From positions 26,783,597 to 26,847,596 of the forward strand of contig CM063500.1 of NCBI GenBank assembly GCA_032207245.1: 64,000 nucleotides of DNA. The letters run 5' to 3'. The DNA is from Pardosa pseudoannulata (lineage: Eukaryota > Arthropoda > Arachnida > Araneae > Lycosidae). The notes beneath the pieces are model-generated. The model was not told the origin of the DNA and did not search any database. It was given only the letters and a program-made list of their open reading frames with translations. A program made the position numbers and the translations under genes. Shown in pieces: positions 12,038 to 22,900 of the stretch (position 1 is the first letter of the stretch; every line of letters starts with the position of its first letter).

Positions 12038-12229
12038 GTAAGATACATTTTAATCTTTCGCATGAACTAGTTTTCAACATTTCTTTTTAAAACATCTTTA
12101 TTTTGACTTCCTGATAATAGTGAAGGAGAATATAACAATTTGTACTAACATAGCCCCAGAGTAAACTACGCAAGATTAAATTCTCATGGAATTTTTTTCT
12201 CTTCATTTAAAAATCATATTAAATAAATC

Positions 12230-12551
12230 GTCTCTTTGAAGCGGGGAATTTTCTTTCGAACTGTACTTTAGGCGACAGTTTCAATGGCACCAAATAATGT
12301 TTGCTAGGACGTTCACCGTACTGGCGATATGGTTTTCCCTGTCTTGCTGTAATTTGAGCAAAAATCACTGCAATCCATTAACATTTCCCATATATGTAAA
12401 AATATTAAAAATAGGTATTTCCTTTAAAAGCGTGATTTTTTTCATCAATAATCTATTTCTATCATTTTGGTGATAATAACTATTAAAATTAAAAAGAAAA
12501 AAAAATTCTATTTGTTGCATGATTTCTCAAATATACTCCACAGTCAAGGGG
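12230..12551 (-). mobile_element. TTAA-type MITE (piggyBac-like), copy 1, truncated
   Basis: Read on the minus strand it begins after TTAA (12552-12555) with CCCCTTGACTGTGGAGTATA and continues through blocks also found at 38010-38546 and 49246-49777, for example a match to CATAYATGGGAAATGTTWAYGGATT. The far end, with the GAACT...GGTCGGGC segment of the other copies, is missing or unrecognisable, so the outer limit given is approximate. Confidence 0.6.
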
Positions 12552-12609
12552 TTAATTAGGCTATTTTGGAATGCGCAGTTAACACACATACACAAAAAAA
12601 AAGCACCTA

Positions 12610-13545
12610 TAATATTTATATATGTGTAGAATATATATTATAGATTAGTAAATTTATGTATTTTCGAAGATTTGATATTAATAAATCTAAAACTAAAACT
12701 ATGTTATTTCAGATTCGTTTTCTACAAAAAGTTCCCTTTCAATGATGACGTCATTTTCCATTCATATTAAACGATATAAAAATATGTTTAGATTAGTAAA
12801 TTTATATATTTTAGAAGATTTGATGTTCATAAATCTGAAATTAAAACTACTTTATTTTAGATTCATTTTCATTAAAAAGTCCCATTTCAATGATGACGTC
12901 ATTTTTCAGTTCATTCTTATTAAACGATATAGAAATATATTATAGATTAGTAAATTTATATATATAGAAGATTTCATGATCAGAAATCTGAAATTGAAAC
13001 TATTTTATTTCATACTATTTTCTATTAAAAACTATTATTTTCTATAAACTATATTCTAACTTTATTTCAGTTCTTTAAAAAGTCTCATTTCAATGATGAC
13101 GTCATTCTCCATTTCATTCATATTAAACGATATAGAAATATATTATGATTAGTAAACTTATATATTTTAGAAGATTTGATGTTCAAAATCTGAAATTAAA
13201 AATCTTTATTAAACTAAGAATATATTAAGAACACAATTCGATAGAAGAGAAAGAACTGTTAAAAGTCATTAAAATATCAAAAATATTATAATTCATCTCA
13301 GAGAATAGTAAAATCTCTCAACTTAATTTTTTTTTCTTATGGGAAAAGAACGTGTTAAATAGATCGATCCCAATTCTATATAAAAAGTCACGTTTTATAC
13401 TCTTCTGTGATAAAGTCAAGAGTTTATTCAATATAAAGCGATTCATATTTTCTGAATATACGCTAAAAAGTCCCATTTCATTGATGACGTCATTCTCCAT
13501 TTCATTCATATTAAACGATATAGAAATATAGATACTTTAGCAGCA
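12610..13545 (+). repeat. Diverged tandem array carrying four perfect TGACGTCA sites
   Basis: Units of roughly 150-200 bp, the last spaced further apart, contain GATTAGTAAATTTATATAT, AGAAGATTTGATGTTCA and then AAAAGTCCCATTTCAATGA followed by TGACGTCA and ATTAAACGATATAGAAATAT. TGACGTCA lies near 12745, 12895, 13097 and 13486. TGACGTCA is the full cAMP response element palindrome; whether it has a role in this intron is not shown by the sequence. Confidence 0.8.
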
Positions 13546-13832
13546 GCACACGACAAATAAAATCTCAGTTCATGAAATTTCAATATTTTTTATGACCTCA
13601 CGAGCAGTTGAGGAAATGCCAGGTAATCAAAAGCACATAAAAACGAAGTATATTTTTCCGACTACTTTGATTCTTATTCTTTCACGACAGAACAAAATGT
13701 AAGTGATTTCCTTTGACTATTTTTTACAGATTTTCTAAGCCTGTGAAAAAATGCAGCGAGATATTCTTAAACTATATTGTAGATTTAATAAGAATTATTT
13801 TTGCTTAACAGTTCTAAGAACTATTAAATATT

Positions 13833-15140
13833 AGCATATAGCCCGTGATATGACGGAATCAGTAGAATTTTTTAATTTTCCAGAATTGTAAAGTAATTTG
13901 TTTTAGGGAAGTAAAAAAATGATTTGTTTTTTGGCTGAGAATTATCTTGCAACAAAAAATAATCGATGATTAAATTTAAAATTATCACATATGTACCTAA
14001 TCTATTATTTAAGCCAAATATATATAAAAAAAATTATTTACGTCATATATAAATTCAGTGATAAAAAGTTTGAAAATAATGCAGACGATTTTTAAATGAT
14101 TTAAAATAAGGAATGGTTAAATCAGATGGTTAAAAAAATAACTCCATAATGTAAGGAAATATGCAATTTTTACCTATTTATTATGGAATAAATTGATGAA
14201 TTTAATCGCCTGCTCTTAATCGGGGAAAATAGGGTTTGAAATAATGACATTAAACGCTCGAAAAGGAAGGAATGAACGGAATTCCAAAGTTTTAAAGAAG
14301 GCAGTATTTTTCGCTGTGAAATGAAGCATATTTGTATCAATTTATTTTAGAATAGGATCGATAGTATAGGAGAAGATAAACTTTTGTCCCTTTGAATTTT
14401 GCTAATACTAACTCATCAAAAATCCAATATGGATGCCTAATCTTTTATTTAAAATAAATTTAAAAGAAAATTACTTACGTAATATATAATTTCAGTGATA
14501 AAACGTATGAAAATAACGCAGACGATATTTAAATATTTTAAAATAAGAAATGATTAAATGAGATGTTTACATTAATAACGTCATAGGTTTGGTTTGGTTT
14601 GGAGCGCTACGATCTACTGTTTTGCACACGAAGTCTAATGAGACCGGGACCTACTGCTTAAAGCCGATTCCGATCGGCTACGAACATTCATGTCACAGTG
14701 GGATTCGAACCCACGAACTCCGGTACCGACGATCAGCGCCCTAACCAATTGGCCAGCGTTCGGCGAATGACGTCATAGTCTTAGAAAACAATTTTCTTTT
14801 TACCTATTTATTATGAGATAAAATTAATCACCTGTTGTTAACCGCGGAAAATAGGGCTTGAAATAATGACATTAAATACTCGAAAAGGGGGGAGGGGGAT
14901 TTCGAACGTTTTAAAGACGATAGTATTTTTTGCTGTGATTTGAAGCATATTTATACCAATTTATTTTAGAATTGGATCGATAGTTTAGGAGAAGATAAAC
15001 TTTACTCGCTTTGAATTTTGCTAACCCTTACTCATCAAGAATCCAATATGGATGCCTCTATCCATTCCAGGTCCAACCGCTTCATAAATTCTAGGACAGA
15101 CGGTCAGATAACTTAGGCTATTATTATATAGGAGATTTTT
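13833..15140. repeat. Interspersed repeat, family A, copy 2, interrupted by a SINE
   Basis: Begins GCATATAGCCCGTGATATGA and ends near GCTATTATTATATAGGAGAT, matching the edges of the repeat at 1799-2860. Part of the interior occurs twice (phrases TTTTCGCTGTGA and ACTCATCAA near 14300-14430 and 14930-15040), so the copy is partly duplicated. A complete SINE sits inside it at 14587-14769. Confidence 0.7.
14587..14769 (-). mobile_element. tRNA-derived SINE with target-site duplication
   Basis: On the minus strand it has a tRNA-like head with TGGCCAATTGGTTAGGGCGC (A-box region) and GGGTTCGAATCCC (perfect B box). A body with GTAGCCGATCGGAATCGGCT follows, and the end is CCAAACCAAACCAAACC. ACGTCATAG flanks both sides (14578-14586 and 14770-14778), a 9-bp target duplication that shows LINE-style retrotransposition. 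Related copies are at 36824-37183 (a nested pair) and 50886-51215 (an inverted pair). Confidence 0.85.
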
Positions 15141-15464
15141 GATTTGAAAAAATTTTTATACAGTAAAATGCAAATATATCTGTACATTTGCATGCTATGA
15201 ATTTTCTGACTTCTTAAAAATAACGATAGTTATGGACAGATAACTCTTTTTTTCTATACCATTAAAATTAATTTTGCTCTGATTTCAAAGTTTAAATTAT
15301 TTTCAAAGTTTGTTCAATGATAAGTATGCATACATGTAACTCGGTGATATTTCATTCGCCGGTTACAAGAGCTCGTATTTCTCGCTCGTATTTTTATATC
15401 TAATTGCCCGGGCTTGCTGTGCAATGAGAAGACTTACGTAATTTCCAATCGTGCCATTGAAACA

Positions 15465-16655
15465 ACAGCGAAATCCATTAAAACTATATTTAACTATATA
15501 GCTATATTATTACTATATTAACTATATTACTGCTATATTATTACTAACTGTATATAAGTACTACACTAATTAATTACATAACTATATAGCTATATTAGTA
15601 CTATATAGCAAAATATATAGATACTGAACTAATTACATAACTATATAGCTACATTACACTATACTATAATTAATAACGATATAGCTACACTATTAACTAA
15701 TCACATAACTATATAGCTATATTACTACTATACTAATAACAAAATTATATAGATATATTACTACTATACGAACTAATTACATAACTATATAGCTACATTA
15801 CTACTATACTAACTAATTACCTAACGATATAGCTATATTACTACTATATTAACTAATTACAAAACTATATAGTTATATTACTACTATACTAACTAATTAC
15901 AAAACTATATAGCTATATTAGTACTAACTAATTACATAACTATATAGCTATATTACTACTATACTAAATAATTACATAACTGTATATATACATTAGTACT
16001 ATAATAATTACATAACTATATAGCTATATTAGTACTATACTAATTACAAAACTATATAGCTATATTACTACTATACTAATTACATAACGATATAGCTATA
16101 TTACTACTATACTAACTAATTACAAAAGTATATAGCTATATTACTACTATAATAACTAATTACAAAACTATATAGCTATATTACTACTATACTAATTACA
16201 ACAATATGAATCTATATTACTACTATGCTAACTAATTACATAACTATGTAGCTATATTACTACTATAATAACTAATTACATAAATATATAGCTATATTAC
16301 TACTATACTAACTAATTACAAAATTATATAGATATATTACTACTATACTAACTAATTAGAAAAGTATATAGCTATATTACTACTATTCTAAGGAATTTCA
16401 TAACTATATAGCTATATTACTACTATACTAACTAATTACAAAACTATATAGCTATATTACTACTATAATAACTAATTACAAAACTATATAGCTATATTAC
16501 TACTATAACTAATTACATAACTATATAGCTATATTACTACTATAGTAAATAATTACATAACTATATAGATATATTACAACTATACTAATTAATTACATAA
16601 CTATATAGCTACATTACTACTATACTAATTACATAACTATATAGTTATATTACTA
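15465..16655 (+). repeat. 40-bp AT-rich minisatellite, about 30 copies
   Basis: The core unit contains ACTATATAGCTATATTACTA followed by CTATACTAACTAATTACAA. Clean 40-bp spacing is visible at 16441-16520. ATAGCTAT is itself palindromic and many units vary by small indels. No reading frame of interest. Confidence 0.93.
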
Positions 16656-16759
16656 CATTTTATCACCATTCAGTTTTATTTTCATTTTGTGATTATTTGT
16701 TAATAAACCGAATTATTTACTGAAGTTTGAAAATCAATTATGTGTTTCACATTCCAGAA

Positions 16760-17055
16760 TTGATCTTTTACCTTCTACCCTCACTAAAAGTTGATGTTTA
16801 TATCACAAACGCTTACAACGAAATTTTTAATAAAAAATAAAAGTCTATCTTTGAAAGTTTAACTTCCAGCTATCTGCCACATTAACTCTTCAAAAAATAA
16901 TAAAAGTGTCAGCACAATGTACCCGTACTAAGAGTGGAAGTTTATATCGCAAACACTTACAATGAAATTTTCAATCAGAAACAAAATTGTTTACCTTTGG
17001 AAGTTATCTTCCAGCTATCTGCCACAGTAACTCTTCAAAAAATAATAAACATTTC
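16760..17055 (+). repeat. Two-copy direct repeat of about 150 bp
   Basis: GTTTATATCACAAACGCTTAC ... CTTCCAGCTATCTGCCACAT ... CTCTTCAAAAAATAATAAA at 16790-16905 is repeated with about 10-15 per cent change at 16938-17050. It lies between the 40-bp minisatellite and the hairpin-bearing array. Confidence 0.8.
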
Positions 17056-17084
17056 AACATGTTATACAAAATGTGAAGGAGACA

Positions 17085-18475
17085 ATATTAATATTTTAAG
17101 CTAACAAACTACTGAAACATATTTCAACATTCTCCTCTAGGTATATTCTATAAAATCTATTCTGGATGCTAAACAGCTATGTTAAAATGATATTCAAAAA
17201 TATATAAATGAAATATATATATATATATGAATGAAATAAAACTAATCATACATTATAGATTTATCTGATTTAAAGCAAACTCTCTGTGAGTGAAAGTAGA
17301 TTTTAAATTTAGATTAAGCTGTAAACATTAATTATAATATTCCCTGTTATCATTAAAATTTACATCAATAGTAGTGAATTAAATCATTAGTTCATCGCTT
17401 TGAATTTAAATGTTTTATTTTTCTACGCTGTATACTAGTAAAACAAAACTCCTTACACTTGGTACAAATACAGTTTATAACTGTATTTGTAACAAATGTA
17501 AGGAGTTTTGTAAATATGCCCCAAAATCATTATAGTTAACTGTAATGTAAATTAATATTTTAAGCTAACAAACTACTCAGAAATATTTCAACATTCTCCT
17601 CTAGGTATATTCTATAAAATCAATTCTGGATGCTAAACAGCTATGTTAAAATGATATTCAAAAATATATAAATGAAATATATATATATGAATGAAATAAA
17701 ACTAATCATACACTATAGATTTATCCGATTTAAAGCAAACTCTCTGTGAGTGAAAGTAGATTTTAAATTTAGATTAAGCTGTAAACATAAATTAAAATAT
17801 TCCCTGTTATCATTAAAATTTAAATCAATAATAGTGAATTTAATCATTAGTTCATCGCTTTGAATTTAAATGTTTTATTTTCGTAAGCTGTCCACTATAA
17901 AAACAATACTCCTTACACTTGGTACAATACAGTTTATAACTGTATTTGTACCAAGTGTAAGGAATTTTGTAACTATGCCCCAAAATCATTATAGTTAACT
18001 GTAATGTAAATTAATATTTTAAGCTAACAAACTACTCAGAAATATTTCAACATTCTCCTCTAGGTATATTCTATAAAATCAATTCTGGATGCTAAACAGC
18101 TATGTTAAAATGATATTCCAAATATATAAATGAAAAAAATATATATATATGAATGAAATAAAGCTAATCCTACCTTATAGATTTATCCGATTTAAAACAA
18201 ACTCTCTGTGAGTGAAAGTAGATTTCAAACTTAGGTTAAGCTGTAAACATTAATTATAATATTCCCTGTTATCATTAAAATTTAAATCAATAGTAGTGAA
18301 TTAAATCATTAGTTCATCGCTTTGAATTTAAATGTTTTATTTTTCTAAGCTATATACTATAAAAACAAATCTCCTTACACTTGGTACAAATGCAGTTACA
18401 AACTGTATTTGTGCCAAGTGTAATGAGTTTTGCACTTATGCCACAAAATTATTATAATTAACTGTAGTGTAAATT
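17085..18475 (+). repeat. 461-bp tandem array, three copies, each with a long hairpin
   Basis: Units start at about 17085, 17548 and 18009, each with AATATTTTAAGCTAACAAAC and ATTCTCCTCTAGGTATATTC. Near the end of each unit is an almost perfect inverted repeat: 17444-17510, 17905-17969 and 18365-18432. Its arms contain CTCCTTACACTTGGTAC and the complementary GTACCAAGTGTAAGGA around a loop of about 3-5 nt. Copies are highly similar, implying recent tandem duplication. Confidence 0.92.
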
Positions 18476-18599
18476 ATAATTAATTACTTTGTATTCTTTT
18501 ATAAACGTTAAGGAAATGAATAAACGATATAAAAGCAAAGACTTAGTCATTTGATTAGAGTCATTTTACTCATAGATGCAGCAAATTAATTTTCAACAA

Positions 18600-19170
18600 A
18601 GTATTAATGTTTTCCAAACTTATTATTTACTGTAATTTACTCAGATTTGATGCTGGGGAGTTCTTTACAGAAACGGAGCTTGGTCTTTACTCCCTGAACG
18701 CAGGAGAACCAGCCCCACAATCACCTCAACCCACCTCTCGAGATCAAGACTCCGGGAATATAAGAGATCTCACTCTCATATCTCATATAGCCTTCGTATC
18801 TTCTCCTTCTCACGCCCAATCGGTTATTGCAATCGAATAAGATTTGCCCATAGCAATAAATAATGGGTGTAACCCTTTTTCTATGAGCATTTTGGATCCT
18901 CCTCCAGATGTATCCCATAGTTTTAATTCACTTTCCCATGGGAACCCGGAGATGCCCACAGGTCCTGACCACAGGTGACCTCTGCCTATTACTTCATCTT
19001 AATGGGACATTAACTTGTTCAAGTCCATTGCCGTAATCCTCCCTTGGATTCCCTGAATCAAGTTACTCCTTCACAAATGACGTTAAAAGTCACCACCTTC
19101 AATACACAGAACTTTGCCTTTGGCAGGATTAATCTGCTATCACTTAATCTAAGAGTTAATCTACGATTAA
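18600..19170 (+). other. Less AT-rich intronic island with a 77-codon frame
   Basis: 18607-18840 is open (it includes AGEFFTETELGLYSLNAGEP), but I recognise no family. There is no matching downstream donor in frame, and neuroligin continuity from the exon at 11919 to that at 19389 does not need it. It may be a decayed transposon or an unknown exon of another transcript. Confidence 0.3.
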
Positions 19171-19388
19171 CGTACTGCAAATATGTTTAAATATGGTATA
19201 TTTCTAATTTTTCTTTTATGTACCAATCTGTACTGTGCAAGCATTGAATAACACTAAATTGAATTGCTATCAAAAAGGAATAATTAAAGTTCAAAAGATT
19301 GTATTTCATAAAGTACACTCTCATTTTAATACTAGTTAGAATAAATAAATTTTCATAGTTTGTTAATATCCTGTTTTCTAATTTGCAG

Positions 19389-19969
19389 GTTTAAAATCAA
19401 AAGTTAGAGATCATTATCACTCGCATCGTCTGTCTTTCTGGTTGCATCTCATCCCATCTCTCAACAGACCAGGGGAAGGCAATCTGAGTTATGAACACCA
19501 TATGCTAGAGGATCACAATAATTTGCGGACATACGATGGAAAGGTGAGGGACATACCTACAAATCTCAGTCGGATAACTCCAGAGGATGTATTCTTTCCA
19601 CCACCTTTGCCAATGCCAACGGTTTCTGCAGTACCACAGTCGACTAGTGAAATATCTAAAACAACCTCAAGGAATAATCAAGTCGTTGTCAAGCTCAATA
19701 ATATGCCTTCTGGACACCCTGCCACGGATGCGTTGGAGAACAAAACTGTGTTGAATGAAGACACCAGAACCACAGTCGTTGCATCGGTCGAAAGGACTAC
19801 AGCAGCTCCATCAAATGTGTTTGATATGGGAGTGTATTCAACAGCTTTAAGTGTTACAATAGCAGTTGGATGTTCGTTATTAATACTAAATGTTTTGATA
19901 TTTGCCGGGGTGTACTACCAGAGGGACAGAAACAGAATGGAAATTGCTCTTCAAAAAGCCAATCTACAG
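19389..19969 (+). CDS. Nlg: Neuroligin, exon with stalk and transmembrane helix
   Basis: A 581-nt exon between TTTGCAG and CTACAG|GTAATT. Entering in phase 1 it completes a glycine and reads LKSKVRDHYHSHRLSFWLHL, the conserved neuroligin segment that closes the ectodomain. A variable Ser/Thr/Pro-rich stalk follows, with N-glycosylation sequons (NLS twice, NKT). A hydrophobic helix at about 19844-19918 (SVTIAVGCSLLILNVLIFAG) is followed by the basic stop-transfer RDRNR. The protein is thus a type I membrane protein with the ectodomain in the synaptic cleft. The exon leaves in phase 0 after NLQ, matching the next exon. Without splicing, the frame runs into the intron to 20095, which is not meaningful. 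Confidence 0.93.
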
Positions 19970-22900
19970 GTAATTTATAATTTCATTTCTCTTTCTTTTT
20001 ATTCTTATATTTTATATAAGATCTTTATGCTTAAAACATACAACCTTTCATTCGGTCCTGAAATCATATATACTGCCGAACATTTGTTATACTAATTTAA
20101 AAAAATTAAACCGAAGAGTAAAACAAACACTACCTTTAAAAAATTTAATTGCAATCCGTTTTAATTTACACAATATATAAAATTCTTGTTTACGCACAGA
20201 ATCGAATGCCAGTAGCTTTAATATTATTTGGATTCCTCATTTAAATGTAGATATTCTTCAATGGGTCTATCTTCTCTTTTCCCAGTAAATCAATCAATAT
20301 TGTTTTGGAATTTATGGACAAATTCTGCGTTGATCAATTATCTTCAAACAAATGCTTGATCAAAATTCAAATAGTATCTTAGATAACTTTTGTTCTTTTC
20401 CTCTATTCCACTTTCTGCTGTTAACATCTCTGTAAAATCGTCTCTAATTATTTCAGATTAACAACCGTTTTCAATTTTGCTTTACTCGAAGCTAGCTTTA
20501 GTGAAGAAGTTATAACTGTTTATGCTTTCAGCTGTTTATATGTATTGTTTATTATTTTAACAGCAACACGATGATAGGTTTGTATTTACGTATTGGAATC
20601 ACTCCCGAACACAACTCCTTTAGGTGTGTACGGGTTTTACGGACCCGTGGTATCTGAGTGATGTTTTCTCTGCGTTCTACCTGGTAATCTTGAACTCATC
20701 TCTGTAGACTTAGCTACTTACTGGGTTGGATCACATTAACCTAGAGCCATAACGGACCTCTCGTCCGTCAGCAGCTGCTTGGTAGCTGTTATGGGTTGCT
20801 GTTGTGATCGGCTGGGACCAGTATCATGTTGATGTCAATCGACAATCAAGCACAGAACCGGAACCATATAGCCATGAGGCCCTCCAGGCGTCTCCCCGTT
20901 GTAGTGGGCAAATCGCAAGTATTGAGCCACCCCGCAGCGCAAGGCACCACTCATGCACCCGGAGTGAGCCCTTCTCTCCGAAGACGTAATCCACGAGTTA
21001 AAGCGGAAGAGTGGCACTGGAGAACTTGGAAGAAAACTGGATGATTAGCGGACCTCTTGAAGCTGGAATTAGTGAGGGTTGATTGAACCACTCGAGCCAA
21101 GGGAGAAGAGGATAATGAAGATTAGAATTTAACTCATTGCACCTAAGAACGGGAGACCGAGGAACCAAACAAGAAGAGCAGGAAATTTAGAGAGGCCACA
21201 ATCTCAACCCTGGTCCACGGAACCATCACTCAAAAGTCATTGAACGCATATACCTGGGTCTGCGTAAAGCCAAATTCTCCTACGAATTGGATTCACTGTT
21301 AACAAAGATTTTGATTAGTCACCATAATGTCAAATAGCAGACCATAGCTCTTAACCCCTCACTAAAAAAAAATAAATAAATAAAACTACTTGTTGACGGT
21401 AGAATTATTTAAGGTTGTAGAAGGACGAAACTCTTATTTCAGCAGACGTTTTGAATTAATTTAGTCATTTTTTAGGAACCATTTTTATTTTCTTTCAAAT
21501 TTCCACAACAAAGAGCACAGAACACACTCTCACAGACCACTGACACTATATTAGAACACACTCGATGGCTTTCTAGCGCCACCTATCGTAAAAAAGGAGT
21601 GGGAATAATTGTACCCGCTACAAGGTTAAGTTTTGAATGACACTTTAATCCCATAGGTTACATTGTGGAAGTTATATTTGGGGAGAAATATACATGTTTA
21701 AGACTTCTCGGTTCAATACTGCTTTAATGCACAACTCAAAAGGCAATGAACTTTTTTTGTGGGTTTTTAACTTCTACTGGAATCTATAATTGAAACAGTT
21801 CAGTTATTCCTCAAGCCACCACATTTGTTACTTATTATACCACTATGTATGTATTTTTTATTTGAAATCCAGCTTGCATATCTAATTTTGTAGCAATTAA
21901 TGCTAAACTTAACTGTAAATAGCTAAATTTAAATAAATGCAATGTTCAATTAGACGACTAACACATGCTTTGCTCAGTAATTTGGGAGAGTAAAAAATTC
22001 TAAATATAAATTTATATAGACCTGGAAATAGTTTAGTGACAAATTAATCTTGGTTTCCGTGTTAACATAAACACTTTAGAAGGGTTTGAAAAGTTGTAGT
22101 GAATAAAAGATTAAAAAACATATTAATAATGCATGTATTACGTGTTGAAACATGAAGTAAATAGAAAAAAAATTCTTGGTAACTAGAACTAAAAATATTA
22201 CGACGCTATAAATGGTTTACTATCAAAAGGCAACTGACAGAATCCGCGTCATATATTACATTGAAAAATGGACTTTTGTTTATTTTTATCCAAACATGTC
22301 ATCTCTCCACAGACCTCACGCATCTAAGAAATCAAGACGTTTTTATTCCTTAGCGATCCATTTGTTTTAAGATGCAGTTTTCAGCAAGAAATGTTACATT
22401 TCGTCAAGAAATAAAATGTTTTTTCTGTTTTACGAGGCATATTTATTTATTCTACACCGCTAACATTCTAAAATATTCGCAAAAAGAAATATGAAACCAG
22501 GAGAAATAATATTTATAAATTGTTATCGCTGGTTTCCTTAATAAAATACCACATAAATTTTTTTATTGGTTTAATAAAATTCTAAAAATAAGGTAATCAT
22601 GTACTTTATGAAAGTTTATGTTAAAAAGGTTATTTTATAACATGAAAAGTATATATTTGAATGATGGTTTCGTATGTATCTCATGTTTTTTGCTTCTAAC
22701 AGTTTAAAAAATATACAGTATTAAACTTTTTTAAAAGCTAATGGTATAAGTAGTTGCTTATTTTTCATGCTTCAAACAGTATGGTTTAAAAGATAAACTG
22801 CAAGAAAATGTTTAGAAAATAATGGTAAAAATGGTTAAAGTCTGAAAATCTGTATGCTTTACCAGTAATCTATTTTTCGTTATCATCAATGAACCTAGTT

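Noticed and set aside
15465..16655. CRISPR-like array
   Set aside because: Repeats are contiguous 40-mers without unique spacers, in a eukaryotic intron.
18607..18840. Possible extra neuroligin exon
   Set aside because: The phases of the exons at 11919 and 19389 already match each other, and the peptide has no neuroligin similarity.
19970..20095. Extension of the transmembrane exon to a stop at 20095
   Set aside because: A good donor CAG|GTAATT at 19969 in phase 0 matches the next exon; the extension is AT-rich intron.
20804..21044. Overlapping frames of 60-72 codons on both strands
   Set aside because: Open only because the island is less AT-rich; no domain and no agreement between frames.
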